Part shown: positions 26,958 through 35,918 of the stretch, piece by piece
Position numbering within the stretch: the stretch's first letter is position 1
How the letters are laid out: each line of letters starts with the position of its first letter
DNA from: an uncultured Clostridia bacterium
Lineage (GTDB): Bacteria > Bacillota > Clostridia > TANB77 > CAG-508
Reading direction: 5' to 3'
NCBI GenBank assembly: GCA_934130085.1
Contig: CAKOXK010000002.1
Span: forward strand, 62,001 to 126,000
Length of the DNA: 64,000 bases
Notes under the pieces: model-generated
Database searches by the model: none
Told to the model about the DNA's origin: nothing
The model's input: only the letters and a program-made list of their open reading frames with translations
Made by a program: the position numbers and the translations under genes

Positions 26958-29045
26958 TTAAATCATTGATGACATAGATTCAAATGATGACATCATACTT
27001 GTCATACCAATTAGTACTAGTGGAACAATTAAGTATCCTATGAATGTTACAACCATTGGTGCAAAACCAATTACCTTACCTATTCTACCTTTTCTAGCTA
27101 TTAATCTTTCGTTTGTTTCTTTACGTCTGTCTTTATAATAATCTCTATCAGAATCAAGTTCCTCAAATGCTTCCTTTATAGGAACCTTTTCAACTGATGT
27201 TTGTAAGCTTTCGATTATTCTTATAAAAGGTTCATAAGTAACCTCATCTTTCATTTCCTCTAATGCTTCCCAACCACCACTTTCATAGTTATTTAAGCAT
27301 CTATTTATTGATTCTTTAAAAATATCTGCATATCTTGCTAGCCATTCAAGAATCATTTCAACATCAACTCTTTCAATTCTCATAAGCATCATGATAATTG
27401 TTTGGAAGCTCATTACTTCATCTTCCATTTCCATTTGTCTCATTCTTACCTGGAATTTAAGTAGTAAATTGGGTCCTGCATATCCTATTTCAGCAATTAG
27501 CAATGCAATTAATACCTCAAACCACTTTATGTATTCAGAGTTTACTGTTTTTAATTTGTCTAATATTAGTTTTGCTTCAGTTGCTATATCATTATCAGAA
27601 AAATCTTCGTAATCTTTAGATTTCCTCATTGCTTTTTCAATATCAGATATAGTTGTTTTCGTCTTTCCTTTAAATTGTTTTAATATTTTATTATGACGCT
27701 TCGTCATTTCAATTGCTTTTTGTTCTTCTTTTCCGCTCATCTCACCTATTAGGTTATAAGTTGTGGTAGGTTCTGTATATATGTAATTTAACTGAATCTG
27801 GTGCATTGCAAATACTACAATCAAAGATGCTATAAAGCACGCAACACATAGAAAAATCTTGTTGACATATATCCATCTTATTTTTTGTTTTGAGCCTGCA
27901 TCTTTTAATAATTTTTCAAGTTTTCTATGCTCTTTTGTTCCATTCTTTGGCATTAATAAATCAACTAAATTTTTCATTGGTTTGATTTTTTGATATACTT
28001 TTTCCTGCCATGGATTCTGATTGTCTTGAACAACTTTTGTTGATCCGTTATCCTTTAATTTTCTAATAAGTATATAACATACAATTGTAGCAACCATTAT
28101 TGCTACTTGTACCATCATACCTTGACTACCATTATAAAATGATTTTGTAAATGAGAAGTTTGATGCTGCCCAGTTTTTCAATGGCTGTAGCATGACTGTT
28201 GGTGCAATAGCAATAACAGACAAACTTTGAAATACGTAATTTAATTTATCACGTTTTAAAATTTCAAGTTGCATTTCTTGTGATATATTTTCAAGGTTAG
28301 TCAAATATAATGATGTTCCATCTAATTTTCTATCACCAAACTCTTGAGTTAAATATGATATACCTGCAAATTCTTTTAAATAGTTGTTTGGAGCAACATC
28401 ATAATATTTTTCAAGCTCTATCTCAGGATCAGCAGAATTTAGTATATTGTATATTTCTTCTGCCTGTCTTGAGATCTCTATATGTTCACTATCTTGAGCC
28501 GTTGCATAAATAGCTTCAGCAACCATGTTGTTTTCATGATATGCATGACGCATTTGTGCGAAAAAATCTACCTGTTGTAAAAGTAAGTTATTATCAAGTT
28601 TATTTACCAAACTGTCTGTAAAAGAATCAATAATAAATAATTCAAATATTAATATGATAAACATTAATAAAGGGTTAGAATGTGTTAATAGTATAATTAC
28701 TACTGTTAGTGGAATTATAACTAGTAATGCTTTTGTGATAATCTGAGCTGATTCCATTCTAGTCATAAATTCATCATCTATGTTATTTATTTCTAGTCTT
28801 CTTCTTATTTTTAGTAAATATGTTTTTAGAAATGGTGTTTTTAAGTATCTAATGTATAATTTTTGATAAAATACATCCCATGAAAAGTTCTTTTGCTCTG
28901 TTCCACGTCTTAAATTTTCAATCCTAACTACATCAGCGTTTTGGCTCTTCTTTTTTACGACTAAGAACATGACAACTATTGCTACAATCATCGCAATAAC
29001 TATTGCAAAGAATATAATAAATGTCGTTGACATAGAACGTTTCAC
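26958..29045 (-). CDS. fused TadB-TadC-like inner-membrane platform protein
   Basis: 695 residues with two type II secretion F-like halves. The first has membrane helices at about 8-30 and 105-145, a cytoplasmic helical stretch (FFAQMRHAYHENNMVAEAIY) and a helix pair near 295-335. The second follows a central region with helices near 400 and 515, then FQTIIMMLMRIERVDVEMILEW and C-terminal helices (VIGFAPMVVTFIGYLIVPLV). In most Tad systems TadB and TadC are separate. It anchors the assembly ATPase encoded upstream. Confidence 0.75.
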   Translation of the reverse strand: MKRSMSTTFIIFFAIVIAMIVAIVVMFLVVKKKSQNADVVRIENLRRGTEQKNFSWDVFYQKLYIRYLKTPFLKTYLLKIRRRLEINNIDDEFMTRMESAQIITKALLVIIPLTVVIILLTHSNPLLMFIILIFELFIIDSFTDSLVNKLDNNLLLQQVDFFAQMRHAYHENNMVAEAIYATAQDSEHIEISRQAEEIYNILNSADPEIELEKYYDVAPNNYLKEFAGISYLTQEFGDRKLDGTSLYLTNLENISQEMQLEILKRDKLNYVFQSLSVIAIAPTVMLQPLKNWAASNFSFTKSFYNGSQGMMVQVAIMVATIVCYILIRKLKDNGSTKVVQDNQNPWQEKVYQKIKPMKNLVDLLMPKNGTKEHRKLEKLLKDAGSKQKIRWIYVNKIFLCVACFIASLIVVFAMHQIQLNYIYTEPTTTYNLIGEMSGKEEQKAIEMTKRHNKILKQFKGKTKTTISDIEKAMRKSKDYEDFSDNDIATEAKLILDKLKTVNSEYIKWFEVLIALLIAEIGYAGPNLLLKFQVRMRQMEMEDEVMSFQTIIMMLMRIERVDVEMILEWLARYADIFKESINRCLNNYESGGWEALEEMKDEVTYEPFIRIIESLQTSVEKVPIKEAFEELDSDRDYYKDRRKETNERLIARKGRIGKVIGFAPMVVTFIGYLIVPLVLIGMTSMMSSFESMSSMI

Positions 29046-29063
29046 CTCCTAACTCTCTATGGT

Positions 29064-30974
29064 TTATTTAATTAGTTCTCCTCTTGATGAAAATTTTTCA
29101 TGCCATTTTTCTTCTACAAATTTTCTGAAATTAGCAGAGTCAGTTTCATCCATGTTGATTATCATTTCTTTTATGTTTTTATCTGTAATCTTGTTTGTGA
29201 GTACATATTTACCATCTTGATATTCCATTATATTTCTATATTTGTAGAGCTCTTTATTTGTTACTTTTGAGAAATATCTTGTTGCATTATCAGCAAATTT
29301 CTGAAATTCTCCATCTAAAGTTTTTTCTTTATCTTGTGAAAAATCATAATTGTTCACATCCTCTACTGGGATACATTCTGTTACTCTTTCAATATATCTG
29401 TTACCATTAAAGTCTTTTACTAAGTGTATATCAAAGTTTAATACTTGTACAACCTGCTCTTCTGCAACTTTTTCGTTTGTAAACACACCAGTTCTTAACA
29501 TTGAGTTACGTAAGGCTGTTACTAAATCAGGAAATGTTTTAGCATGGTGAGTAAATAAAGTGAATTTTGATGCAACCTGTGCTGCTTGTATCATCCAAGA
29601 TGCTACGGGGTCTGTTGCAACCTCACCAATGATATTAACGGAACCATCGGTCTTTTTCTGAACATCTAGACCTTCCTGACCTGAAATAGTTTCTGTTTCT
29701 CTTAATGATAGAATGTTTCTTGTTGGATAAATTTTTCTTAAGTGTAACTCGAAAGCCATTTCCTGAACACGGATATTCATAGTTTCATATATATTTTCAA
29801 TCATTGCCATAAGCATTGTTGTTTTACCACAACCCTGCTCACCTGTAAGTGATATAATTCTTGCACCTTTTACTAAGTAACCTAATAATGCAATTGCATC
29901 TTCTTTACCTTCGAATCTAATTAGTTGTTCTAGAGTTGCTCTCTTAACATCGAATTTTCTTACGAAGAACGCCCATGATTCTGACATTGATGGTCTAACA
30001 ACAACAACACGGGAACCATCTTTCATTTCATTGATTTTATAACCATTTGAGTCTGATAACTGTCCTGGATTATTATATTTGTAAATGTTCTGGCAAACTC
30101 TCTTAAGTTCTGATTCATTTCCGAATGATAAGAATGCTAAACGTATTGAAACACCATGAAACATTATCCAAATACTATCGCATGCTCTTGGAACTTTATG
30201 ATCCATAACTTGAGTTAGATAATTACTATCTGTTTGTGCAACCTGACTTAGGAAGCTCTCTGGAAGACCAGATACACCACCAGAAACACCATCTATGTTC
30301 ATATCTCTTACCTCGTCAATTGCACTGTAACCTTTATATTGTTGATAAATTCTTTGAACTACAATCATTAATTTATCTTGGAATGTCAATGTATAATTTT
30401 CTTTTTCAAAAATATCGCTTATCTCTTCAGGAGTTATAACGTAAGATGGTTTTGTATCACCATCAGTATACTTTAATTCTGCTAAATTGTACTTCTTGAT
30501 AAGCTCTCCTAGAGCCTCATATCCATAATCTTTTTGATACATATAAATTAATATGTCAAATTTATCTTGTGCTGTCAAAAGTGAAGGAACATCAAAAGGA
30601 ATAGCTCTTGATACATTTGTTTCATCAACACCATATTCTTTTGACAAAATATCATACATTAGTTCCTTAACATACTTTTTGTCATTTACGTCACCATACG
30701 TACAGCCTTTTAATGCTTTTTTTAATTCGTATTTTTTGTTTTTTCTTCTTTTTAATTCCTCTTCTGAAAGTCCCAAGTCAAATAAGTTAACTTTAGTTAT
30801 TTCATCAAGTCTTCTTTTTACGAATTTAATCATCATATCTAAAGTATAAGTTTTATCATCAACTTCTACTTTATCAGCATCCTCAGCAGCTGCTCTATTG
30901 CTTTTTATTTTTCTAAAAATCAATGCTAATGCAACTATTACAATGATTGCTATTATAATGGCGTTTAGTAACAT
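29064..30974 (-). CDS. TadA/CpaF-like secretion ATPase with N-terminal membrane helix
   Basis: 636 residues. The protein starts with a membrane helix (NAIIIAIIVIVALALIF, 4-20), unusual for TadA. The ATPase core has Walker A GEQGCGKTT at 378-386, SLRETETISGQEGLDVQKK in place of the usual Asp box, and GEVATDPVAS (450-459) where GEVRG is expected. A His box, TLFTHHAKTFPDLVTALRN, follows. It powers subunit assembly or secretion. AGGAGAGG precedes the ATG. Identity as a GspE-superfamily ATPase is firm; the subfamily is diverged. Confidence 0.85.
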   Translation of the reverse strand: MLLNAIIIAIIVIVALALIFRKIKSNRAAAEDADKVEVDDKTYTLDMMIKFVKRRLDEITKVNLFDLGLSEEELKRRKNKKYELKKALKGCTYGDVNDKKYVKELMYDILSKEYGVDETNVSRAIPFDVPSLLTAQDKFDILIYMYQKDYGYEALGELIKKYNLAELKYTDGDTKPSYVITPEEISDIFEKENYTLTFQDKLMIVVQRIYQQYKGYSAIDEVRDMNIDGVSGGVSGLPESFLSQVAQTDSNYLTQVMDHKVPRACDSIWIMFHGVSIRLAFLSFGNESELKRVCQNIYKYNNPGQLSDSNGYKINEMKDGSRVVVVRPSMSESWAFFVRKFDVKRATLEQLIRFEGKEDAIALLGYLVKGARIISLTGEQGCGKTTMLMAMIENIYETMNIRVQEMAFELHLRKIYPTRNILSLRETETISGQEGLDVQKKTDGSVNIIGEVATDPVASWMIQAAQVASKFTLFTHHAKTFPDLVTALRNSMLRTGVFTNEKVAEEQVVQVLNFDIHLVKDFNGNRYIERVTECIPVEDVNNYDFSQDKEKTLDGEFQKFADNATRYFSKVTNKELYKYRNIMEYQDGKYVLTNKITDKNIKEMIINMDETDSANFRKFVEEKWHEKFSSRGELIK

Positions 30975-31068
30975 TTGCTTATGCTCCTCTCCTCTTTTTG
31001 ATTCATCTTACATATTTCATTATGTATTTTCTAGCTTATATGTTATTTCTTAATCTATTAAATTTGTT

Positions 31069-31926
31069 TTATTTTAAGCCATATTCAAACGATGTTCTTT
31101 CATAATCAATTCTTTCAGTTGTATCTTTTAATGCTTGATAGAATTTTCCATCATCACCATCTTTGAATGTAAGCTTTTGTACTTTTAATATATAATCAAC
31201 TAATGTAGTATCAGAACAATTATCTGAAAAATGTATATTGTATGGTACTACAAAAGGTGTAATACTTTCTTTAAGTTCTCTTCCTATATTCTTTGCTGTG
31301 AATCTTGAATATTCGTTGTATTTTCCAATGTTTATCATTACGCTATTCTTGCTGTAAAACTCATTTGATGCCTTAAGAGCCATAAAATCATTTATTGAAT
31401 CTTGATTCTGTGCTATTCCCATAACTACAAGTGATGATAAATCATAAACCTTTTTCATGTTTTCTGCAGGAATAAATTTTGATAAATCTATCAATACAAC
31501 ATCATATACTCTCCCTGCAACCTCCGCTATTTGAGAAAAGTAAGTAGATAAATTTGAATACTCTTTAATATCTTTTGTCTTTGGAGATGGTAATATATCA
31601 AGTCTATCTTTTAAGATTGGTCTTGTGTAACTATCAAGCATATCAATTTGAACTCTATTACTTGCAAATAATCTTATTAGTCCTTCTACACCACTTGCAA
31701 CATCAAGGTTTCCGCCTCTCTTTTGAAATATGGAATTAATTGTATTTGTTACTTTTGATGTCTTAAAGAAACAATTTTCAAGTGACTTGTCATCAAAATC
31801 TGTTGATATTAATAATATTTTGTAATTGTGCTCAATTGCCATACAAGTAGCAATTGCTGCAACTGATAGAGTTTGTCCTACTTCTCTTTTATCCCTATTT
31901 GAAAAAGTTATTATAGACATTGTCAT
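31069..31926 (-). CDS. MinD/TadZ-like protein with degenerate Walker A
   Basis: 285 residues with the ParA/MinD fold: SIITFSNRDKREVGQTLSVAAIATCMA, then ILLISTDFDDKS and VYDVVLIDLSKFIPAE. The deviant Walker A (KGGxGKT) is replaced by REVGQT, losing the catalytic lysine. TadZ/CpaE proteins localise Tad pili and often have atypical nucleotide sites. It is second of two such genes in tandem, 10 bases apart. Confidence 0.7.
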   Translation of the reverse strand: MTMSIITFSNRDKREVGQTLSVAAIATCMAIEHNYKILLISTDFDDKSLENCFFKTSKVTNTINSIFQKRGGNLDVASGVEGLIRLFASNRVQIDMLDSYTRPILKDRLDILPSPKTKDIKEYSNLSTYFSQIAEVAGRVYDVVLIDLSKFIPAENMKKVYDLSSLVVMGIAQNQDSINDFMALKASNEFYSKNSVMINIGKYNEYSRFTAKNIGRELKESITPFVVPYNIHFSDNCSDTTLVDYILKVQKLTFKDGDDGKFYQALKDTTERIDYERTSFEYGLK

Positions 31927-31936
31927 TTACCTTTCT

Positions 31937-32620
31937 TTATACTTTTCTAATTGCTCTTCTAATATCTGTTTGTGGAACTACATTTTCCGCAATTAATGCT
32001 GTTAAATATTCCAAACTGCTCTTATATTGTGATGAATAATGTTTATATCTTATTTCATTTAACAACTGGTTTTCGAGTACAACTTTTCTGTCATCACTCG
32101 TATCAGTAATTATTACTTTATCTTTTAACAATCTTACAGGTGTTTTTGATAATAATTGGTTGAAATATTGTTCTTGTTTATCATTTGTATCAGGTGAATA
32201 TATTACCTTTGTTACATTTATTGGTAGATTTAGAATCTTAAGTAATTCCATAGTTCTGTTAACTTCATATTTTTCGTAAGATGATACAAGATATATTTTT
32301 GCCATTCTTGGTATCATAAAAGAACTAATTGTTTGCAAATTGTCAGAATCTACAAAAACAAAATCATAAGGTAACGAATTTGGATTGCCCAAATATTGAG
32401 CTATACTTCCTAAATTCATAAATCCTAAAGCTACATCAATTCCCATGAATTCGCTTACATACGTATTTGTATTACCTATCTTTGGAACAATGTATTTTAA
32501 TCTTTGCATAAGTGTTGCATCAACTATTAAGACCTTTTTTCCATTTAAGGCTAAAACATTAGCAATGTTTAAAAGTAAGTCTTTTTTATCAAATGTTCCA
32601 ATAAAACCTATTTGTTCCAA
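31937..32620 (-). CDS. second MinD/TadZ-like protein with degenerate Walker A
   Basis: 227 residues starting MEQIGFIGTFDKKDLLLNIANVLALNGKKVLIVDATL. The order of strands is that of MinD, but the P-loop is reduced to GTFDKKD. PYDFVFVDSDNLQTISSF stands at the Walker B position. It probably acts with the downstream paralogue as a heterodimeric polar or assembly factor; this is inferred. Confidence 0.65.
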   Translation of the reverse strand: MEQIGFIGTFDKKDLLLNIANVLALNGKKVLIVDATLMQRLKYIVPKIGNTNTYVSEFMGIDVALGFMNLGSIAQYLGNPNSLPYDFVFVDSDNLQTISSFMIPRMAKIYLVSSYEKYEVNRTMELLKILNLPINVTKVIYSPDTNDKQEQYFNQLLSKTPVRLLKDKVIITDTSDDRKVVLENQLLNEIRYKHYSSQYKSSLEYLTALIAENVVPQTDIRRAIRKV

Positions 32621-32736
32621 CTTTTTCTTCCTTATAAATATGATTTGGGTTTTAAGGAAAACCCATAAACCATAGTTTTATTTTTTATAAAACATGCATT
32701 TTCGTACCATTATCATGAATTATAAACTTTTATATA

Positions 32737-33846
32737 TTATTCGCCCATTGATTGTAAATATTGTTGTCTTTGAGATGATAATGTTGTTGTTTCTGATGAT
32801 GTTCCGGCTTGGCTTAATGACTTCTTAGTAGCATCATCTTCTGCATTTAGTGCATTTTGTATTCCGGGTCTGTAATTTGGATAATTTGCATTGTAGTATT
32901 GTATTAATTCATTCTTTGCTGTTTGAACTATATTAGGATCATTTTGAATTAGTTGTAGTGTTTCACTTGATGGAATATATGTTGATTCAGCCGCATCTTG
33001 AATACCTGGTTCTACATACTTGATTGCATATAATTTACTTCCTTGCATTTTGTAAGCATCAACTATTGCTGCAGACATTGTTAAAATTTCGCTCTCTTTT
33101 ACCTTTATAATTATTGATGTACCTGATAAAGAATCACCTAAACTTGGTATTGTAACCTTTTTCTTTGAGAGTACAACATAATCTTTTCCGTCAGTAAGTC
33201 TAAGTCTTATATCAATTGTATCATCTGTTGAAAGAGTAGTTGGTAAAACGATTGATGTATATTCCTCTTCTCTTAGATCATCTGTTGTAGCCTCATTATA
33301 TGCTGTTATCATGCTTTCAGTAACAACTGTGTTAGCACCTAAATCTATTTTTGCAACTATAGGAGTATCATTCATTATAATGTCTGTTCTCTTGTCACCT
33401 GTCATATAATAGTAAACCCCTGCATCGTCAACCATAACCTCAGATAAAGTTTCTTGGGTAGCATTACTACCTGAAGCAAATTTTACATATTTTTTATATT
33501 CTCCTGTAGTATCATCTTTTCTAGTAACAATTTGATTACCATAATCATCTTTTAAGAAGTATCCTTGTAATGTTGAAAAAGCATTTGTTGCTCCTGAAGG
33601 TAAAACATCAGCATCAACTTTCTTTGTAGTAAACATATCAGCTGTAATAAGTTCACCTGATACAACACTTTTCTTAAGTACTATTACACTTTTTTGACCT
33701 GCTAATCTTTGCTTTTCTTTTCCATTCATCTGATAAATTTGCATGCCTAAAAATGCTACGATTATTATTGCAATAACCGCTGAAAGTAAAATACCTTTTA
33801 CAAATGAAGCTCTTGCTTTTTGCTCTAATGGGTTTAATGTAGACAT
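32737..33846 (-). CDS. CpaB/RcpC-like SAF-domain protein
   Basis: 369 residues. A membrane helix at about 16-36 (VKGILLSAVIAIIIVAFLG) is followed by a SAF-type domain (VIVLKKSVVSGELITADMFTTKK, about 55-77), a long beta-rich extracytoplasmic part and a Gln/Ser/Thr-rich C-terminus. CpaB proteins line the outer part of Tad machines. It is first gene of the operon, with TTAGGAGGATTAACTA before the ATG and a sigma-A promoter upstream. Confidence 0.75.
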   Translation of the reverse strand: MSTLNPLEQKARASFVKGILLSAVIAIIIVAFLGMQIYQMNGKEKQRLAGQKSVIVLKKSVVSGELITADMFTTKKVDADVLPSGATNAFSTLQGYFLKDDYGNQIVTRKDDTTGEYKKYVKFASGSNATQETLSEVMVDDAGVYYYMTGDKRTDIIMNDTPIVAKIDLGANTVVTESMITAYNEATTDDLREEEYTSIVLPTTLSTDDTIDIRLRLTDGKDYVVLSKKKVTIPSLGDSLSGTSIIIKVKESEILTMSAAIVDAYKMQGSKLYAIKYVEPGIQDAAESTYIPSSETLQLIQNDPNIVQTAKNELIQYYNANYPNYRPGIQNALNAEDDATKKSLSQAGTSSETTTLSSQRQQYLQSMGE

Positions 33847-33895
33847 TAGTTAATCCTCCTAAACTTATACCTAATTTATATTAAATATCCCTGTA

Positions 33896-33924
33896 ATCAT
33901 ATAATAAAATAGCTTTTTAATCAA
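33896..33924 (-). promoter_or_regulatory. sigma-A promoter of the Tad-like operon
   Basis: Minus strand: -35 TTGATT (33919-33924), 17-base spacer, -10 TATGAT (33896-33901), about 50 bases upstream of the first gene. Confidence 0.7.
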
Positions 33925-33944
33925 TATAAGTAATTATTATTTCT

Positions 33945-34655
33945 TTATTTTAATTCTTTTGTAATATTTTTGTAATGTTTATATATAAAAACTATGATTG
34001 CAATTATCAGCACTCCGTTGGTAGCTCCTAGCGTATCAAGAAAAACATCTATTGCTCTAGCGCTTCTATTGGGTATAAAACTTTGGTGTATTTCATCAGA
34101 TATAGCATACAAGAAGCCAATAATTATAGATATAAGCATTCTTTTTTTCATGATCTTATCATAAGCTTCCATATCATAATCATTCATATTATCATCTTTC
34201 ACACTATTAGCATCCATAATGTTATCATTCTCGTTACTGTTAACGTTTTTTATGTTATTAGCATTCTCACTACTGTTAACTTTTTTTATATTTTTAGTAT
34301 TCTCGCTACTGTTAATGTTTTTTATATTATTAGTATTGTTGTTATACATTTTTTTGCTTTTTCTAAAATATGTTTGCATCATACACATTGCCCATACTCC
34401 AAGGCTTGTATAAACCGTAAAATGAGCAATTTTTCTTAATATTGGTTCTCCTTTTGAAATTATCTTTACTATTTTTTGCTCATCCTTTGTAAAAATTTCA
34501 GCTATAAATTTCATAATATCTCTACTTAGGCTTCCTGATGTACCACCGTTCTGTTTAGAGAAATCAAATATCATTATGCAAGTTAAAATCAACATTGTAG
34601 TAAACAAGATTCTAAGTGCTATATTAATTTTTTCTTTCTTGCAATATTTTTTCAT
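33945..34655 (-). CDS. VanZ-family membrane protein with repetitive insert
   Basis: 236 residues. Helices lie near 12-30, 75-95, 170-190 and 205-225. VanZ motifs are FDFSKQNGGTSGSLS, LRKIAHFTVYTSLG and ISDEIHQSFIPNRSARAIDVFLDTLGA. Between helices 2 and 3 a hydrophilic insert contains three copies of a 12-residue unit, NNIKNVNSSENA. VanZ proteins affect glycopeptide or envelope phenotypes by an unclear route. GGAG precedes the ATG. Confidence 0.85.
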   Translation of the reverse strand: MKKYCKKEKINIALRILFTTMLILTCIMIFDFSKQNGGTSGSLSRDIMKFIAEIFTKDEQKIVKIISKGEPILRKIAHFTVYTSLGVWAMCMMQTYFRKSKKMYNNNTNNIKNINSSENTKNIKKVNSSENANNIKNVNSNENDNIMDANSVKDDNMNDYDMEAYDKIMKKRMLISIIIGFLYAISDEIHQSFIPNRSARAIDVFLDTLGATNGVLIIAIIVFIYKHYKNITKELK

Positions 34656-34738
34656 TTATTTCTCCTTTTTTTACTATATTAGTTTTATATTTTTTTATAT
34701 TTTTTATATTTGCTTGTAAATTATATCATACAGACACT

Positions 34739-34800
34739 AAAAAAGAAACCGTAATTTTTGTTTGTAATAATAATTATGCTTTAATTTGGGTTTCTTTTTA
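34739..34800 (-). terminator. candidate terminator of the SPFH gene
   Basis: AAAAAGAAACC (34740-34750) pairs with GGTTTCTTTTT (34789-34799) across a 38-base AT-rich loop; a T-run follows on the minus transcript. The long loop lowers confidence. Confidence 0.5.
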
Positions 34801-34881
34801 TACTACTTTTATTTCTACTTTTTATTTCAATATTCAATTGTTTGTTGTTTTATTTTTTATAAGTGTTTGTTATAGTCTAGG

Positions 34882-35814
34882 TTATTTATCAGTTTTTTTA
34901 TCTTGTTCTTCTTTTCCGTCTTTCTTCATAACCTCTTTCATTGCGCCTAAGCTTGCTAATGATTGAGTTGCTTCAAATGGTATAAATACCTTATTAGCCT
35001 CACCATTTGCAACATCTTTTAATGTTTCAAGTGATTTTAATTGTACAAGTTTTTCATCTGGATTTGCCTTCATCATTGCACCATAAACCATTTTTACTTC
35101 TTCTGCTTTAGCTTCTGCAACTTTTTTAATTGCTTCTGCCTCTCCTGCTGCTCTTCTAACTTTTGCTTCTCTTTCAGCATCTGCATGAAGAATTGCTGCA
35201 TCCTTCTCGCCCTGTGCCTTTAATACAGCTGCTTGTCTTTCTCCTTCTGCTTGCAATATTGCAGCTCTCTTATTTCTTTCTGCATTCATTTGCTTTTCCA
35301 TTGCGTCTCTAATATCAGCTGGTGGAATAATATCTTGAACCTCAACCCTGTCAATATCACAACCCCATCTTGTAGTTGCTTCATCAAGAATAGCTCTTAA
35401 TTTATCATTAATTGTATCTCTTGCGCTAAATGTAGAATCTAAGTCCATTTTACCAACTAAGTCACGCATTGTGGTAACAGATAAATACTCAATACCCTTT
35501 TTTAAATTTTGAATTTCATATACTGCTTTTGCTGGGTCAACTATACGGTAGAAAACAACCGTGTTTATTGTAATTGTGACATTATCTTTTGTGATAACTT
35601 GTTGTGGTGCTATATCAAGAGTTTGTTGCTTCAAACTAACAATACTACGTACATGATCTATAAATGGTATGATTATTGTAAGACCTGCATCAGCTACTTT
35701 GTGAAATTTGCCGAGTCTCTCAATAATGTATACTTCTGATTGTCTAACTATTTTAACACTCATTACTGCAAAAATTATTAGTAATGCTACTATTATTAAT
35801 AAAATCCAAATCAT
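34882..35814 (-). CDS. SPFH/Band 7 membrane scaffold protein
   Basis: 310 residues. An N-terminal membrane helix (3-22) leads to a Band 7 domain (VYIIERLGKFHKVADAGLTIIIPFIDHV; ALYDIQ-like VYEIQNLKKGIEYLSVTTMRDLVG) and an Ala/Glu/Lys coiled coil (about 175-240). The C-terminus is charged. The family includes QmcA/HflK/stomatin proteins that organise membrane microdomains and regulate proteases. No NfeD partner is adjacent. AGGAGGATTCCA precedes the ATG. Confidence 0.9.
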   Translation of the reverse strand: MIWILLIIVALLIIFAVMSVKIVRQSEVYIIERLGKFHKVADAGLTIIIPFIDHVRSIVSLKQQTLDIAPQQVITKDNVTITINTVVFYRIVDPAKAVYEIQNLKKGIEYLSVTTMRDLVGKMDLDSTFSARDTINDKLRAILDEATTRWGCDIDRVEVQDIIPPADIRDAMEKQMNAERNKRAAILQAEGERQAAVLKAQGEKDAAILHADAEREAKVRRAAGEAEAIKKVAEAKAEEVKMVYGAMMKANPDEKLVQLKSLETLKDVANGEANKVFIPFEATQSLASLGAMKEVMKKDGKEEQDKKTDK

Positions 35815-35918
35815 TGGAATCCTCCTAAAAATTAATTAACTGTTTTCATTATAGCATACAAATTCCAAAAAATAAAGGTTTTTTAGTAAATTTACATAAT
35901 ATATTGATGTAATGTTTT

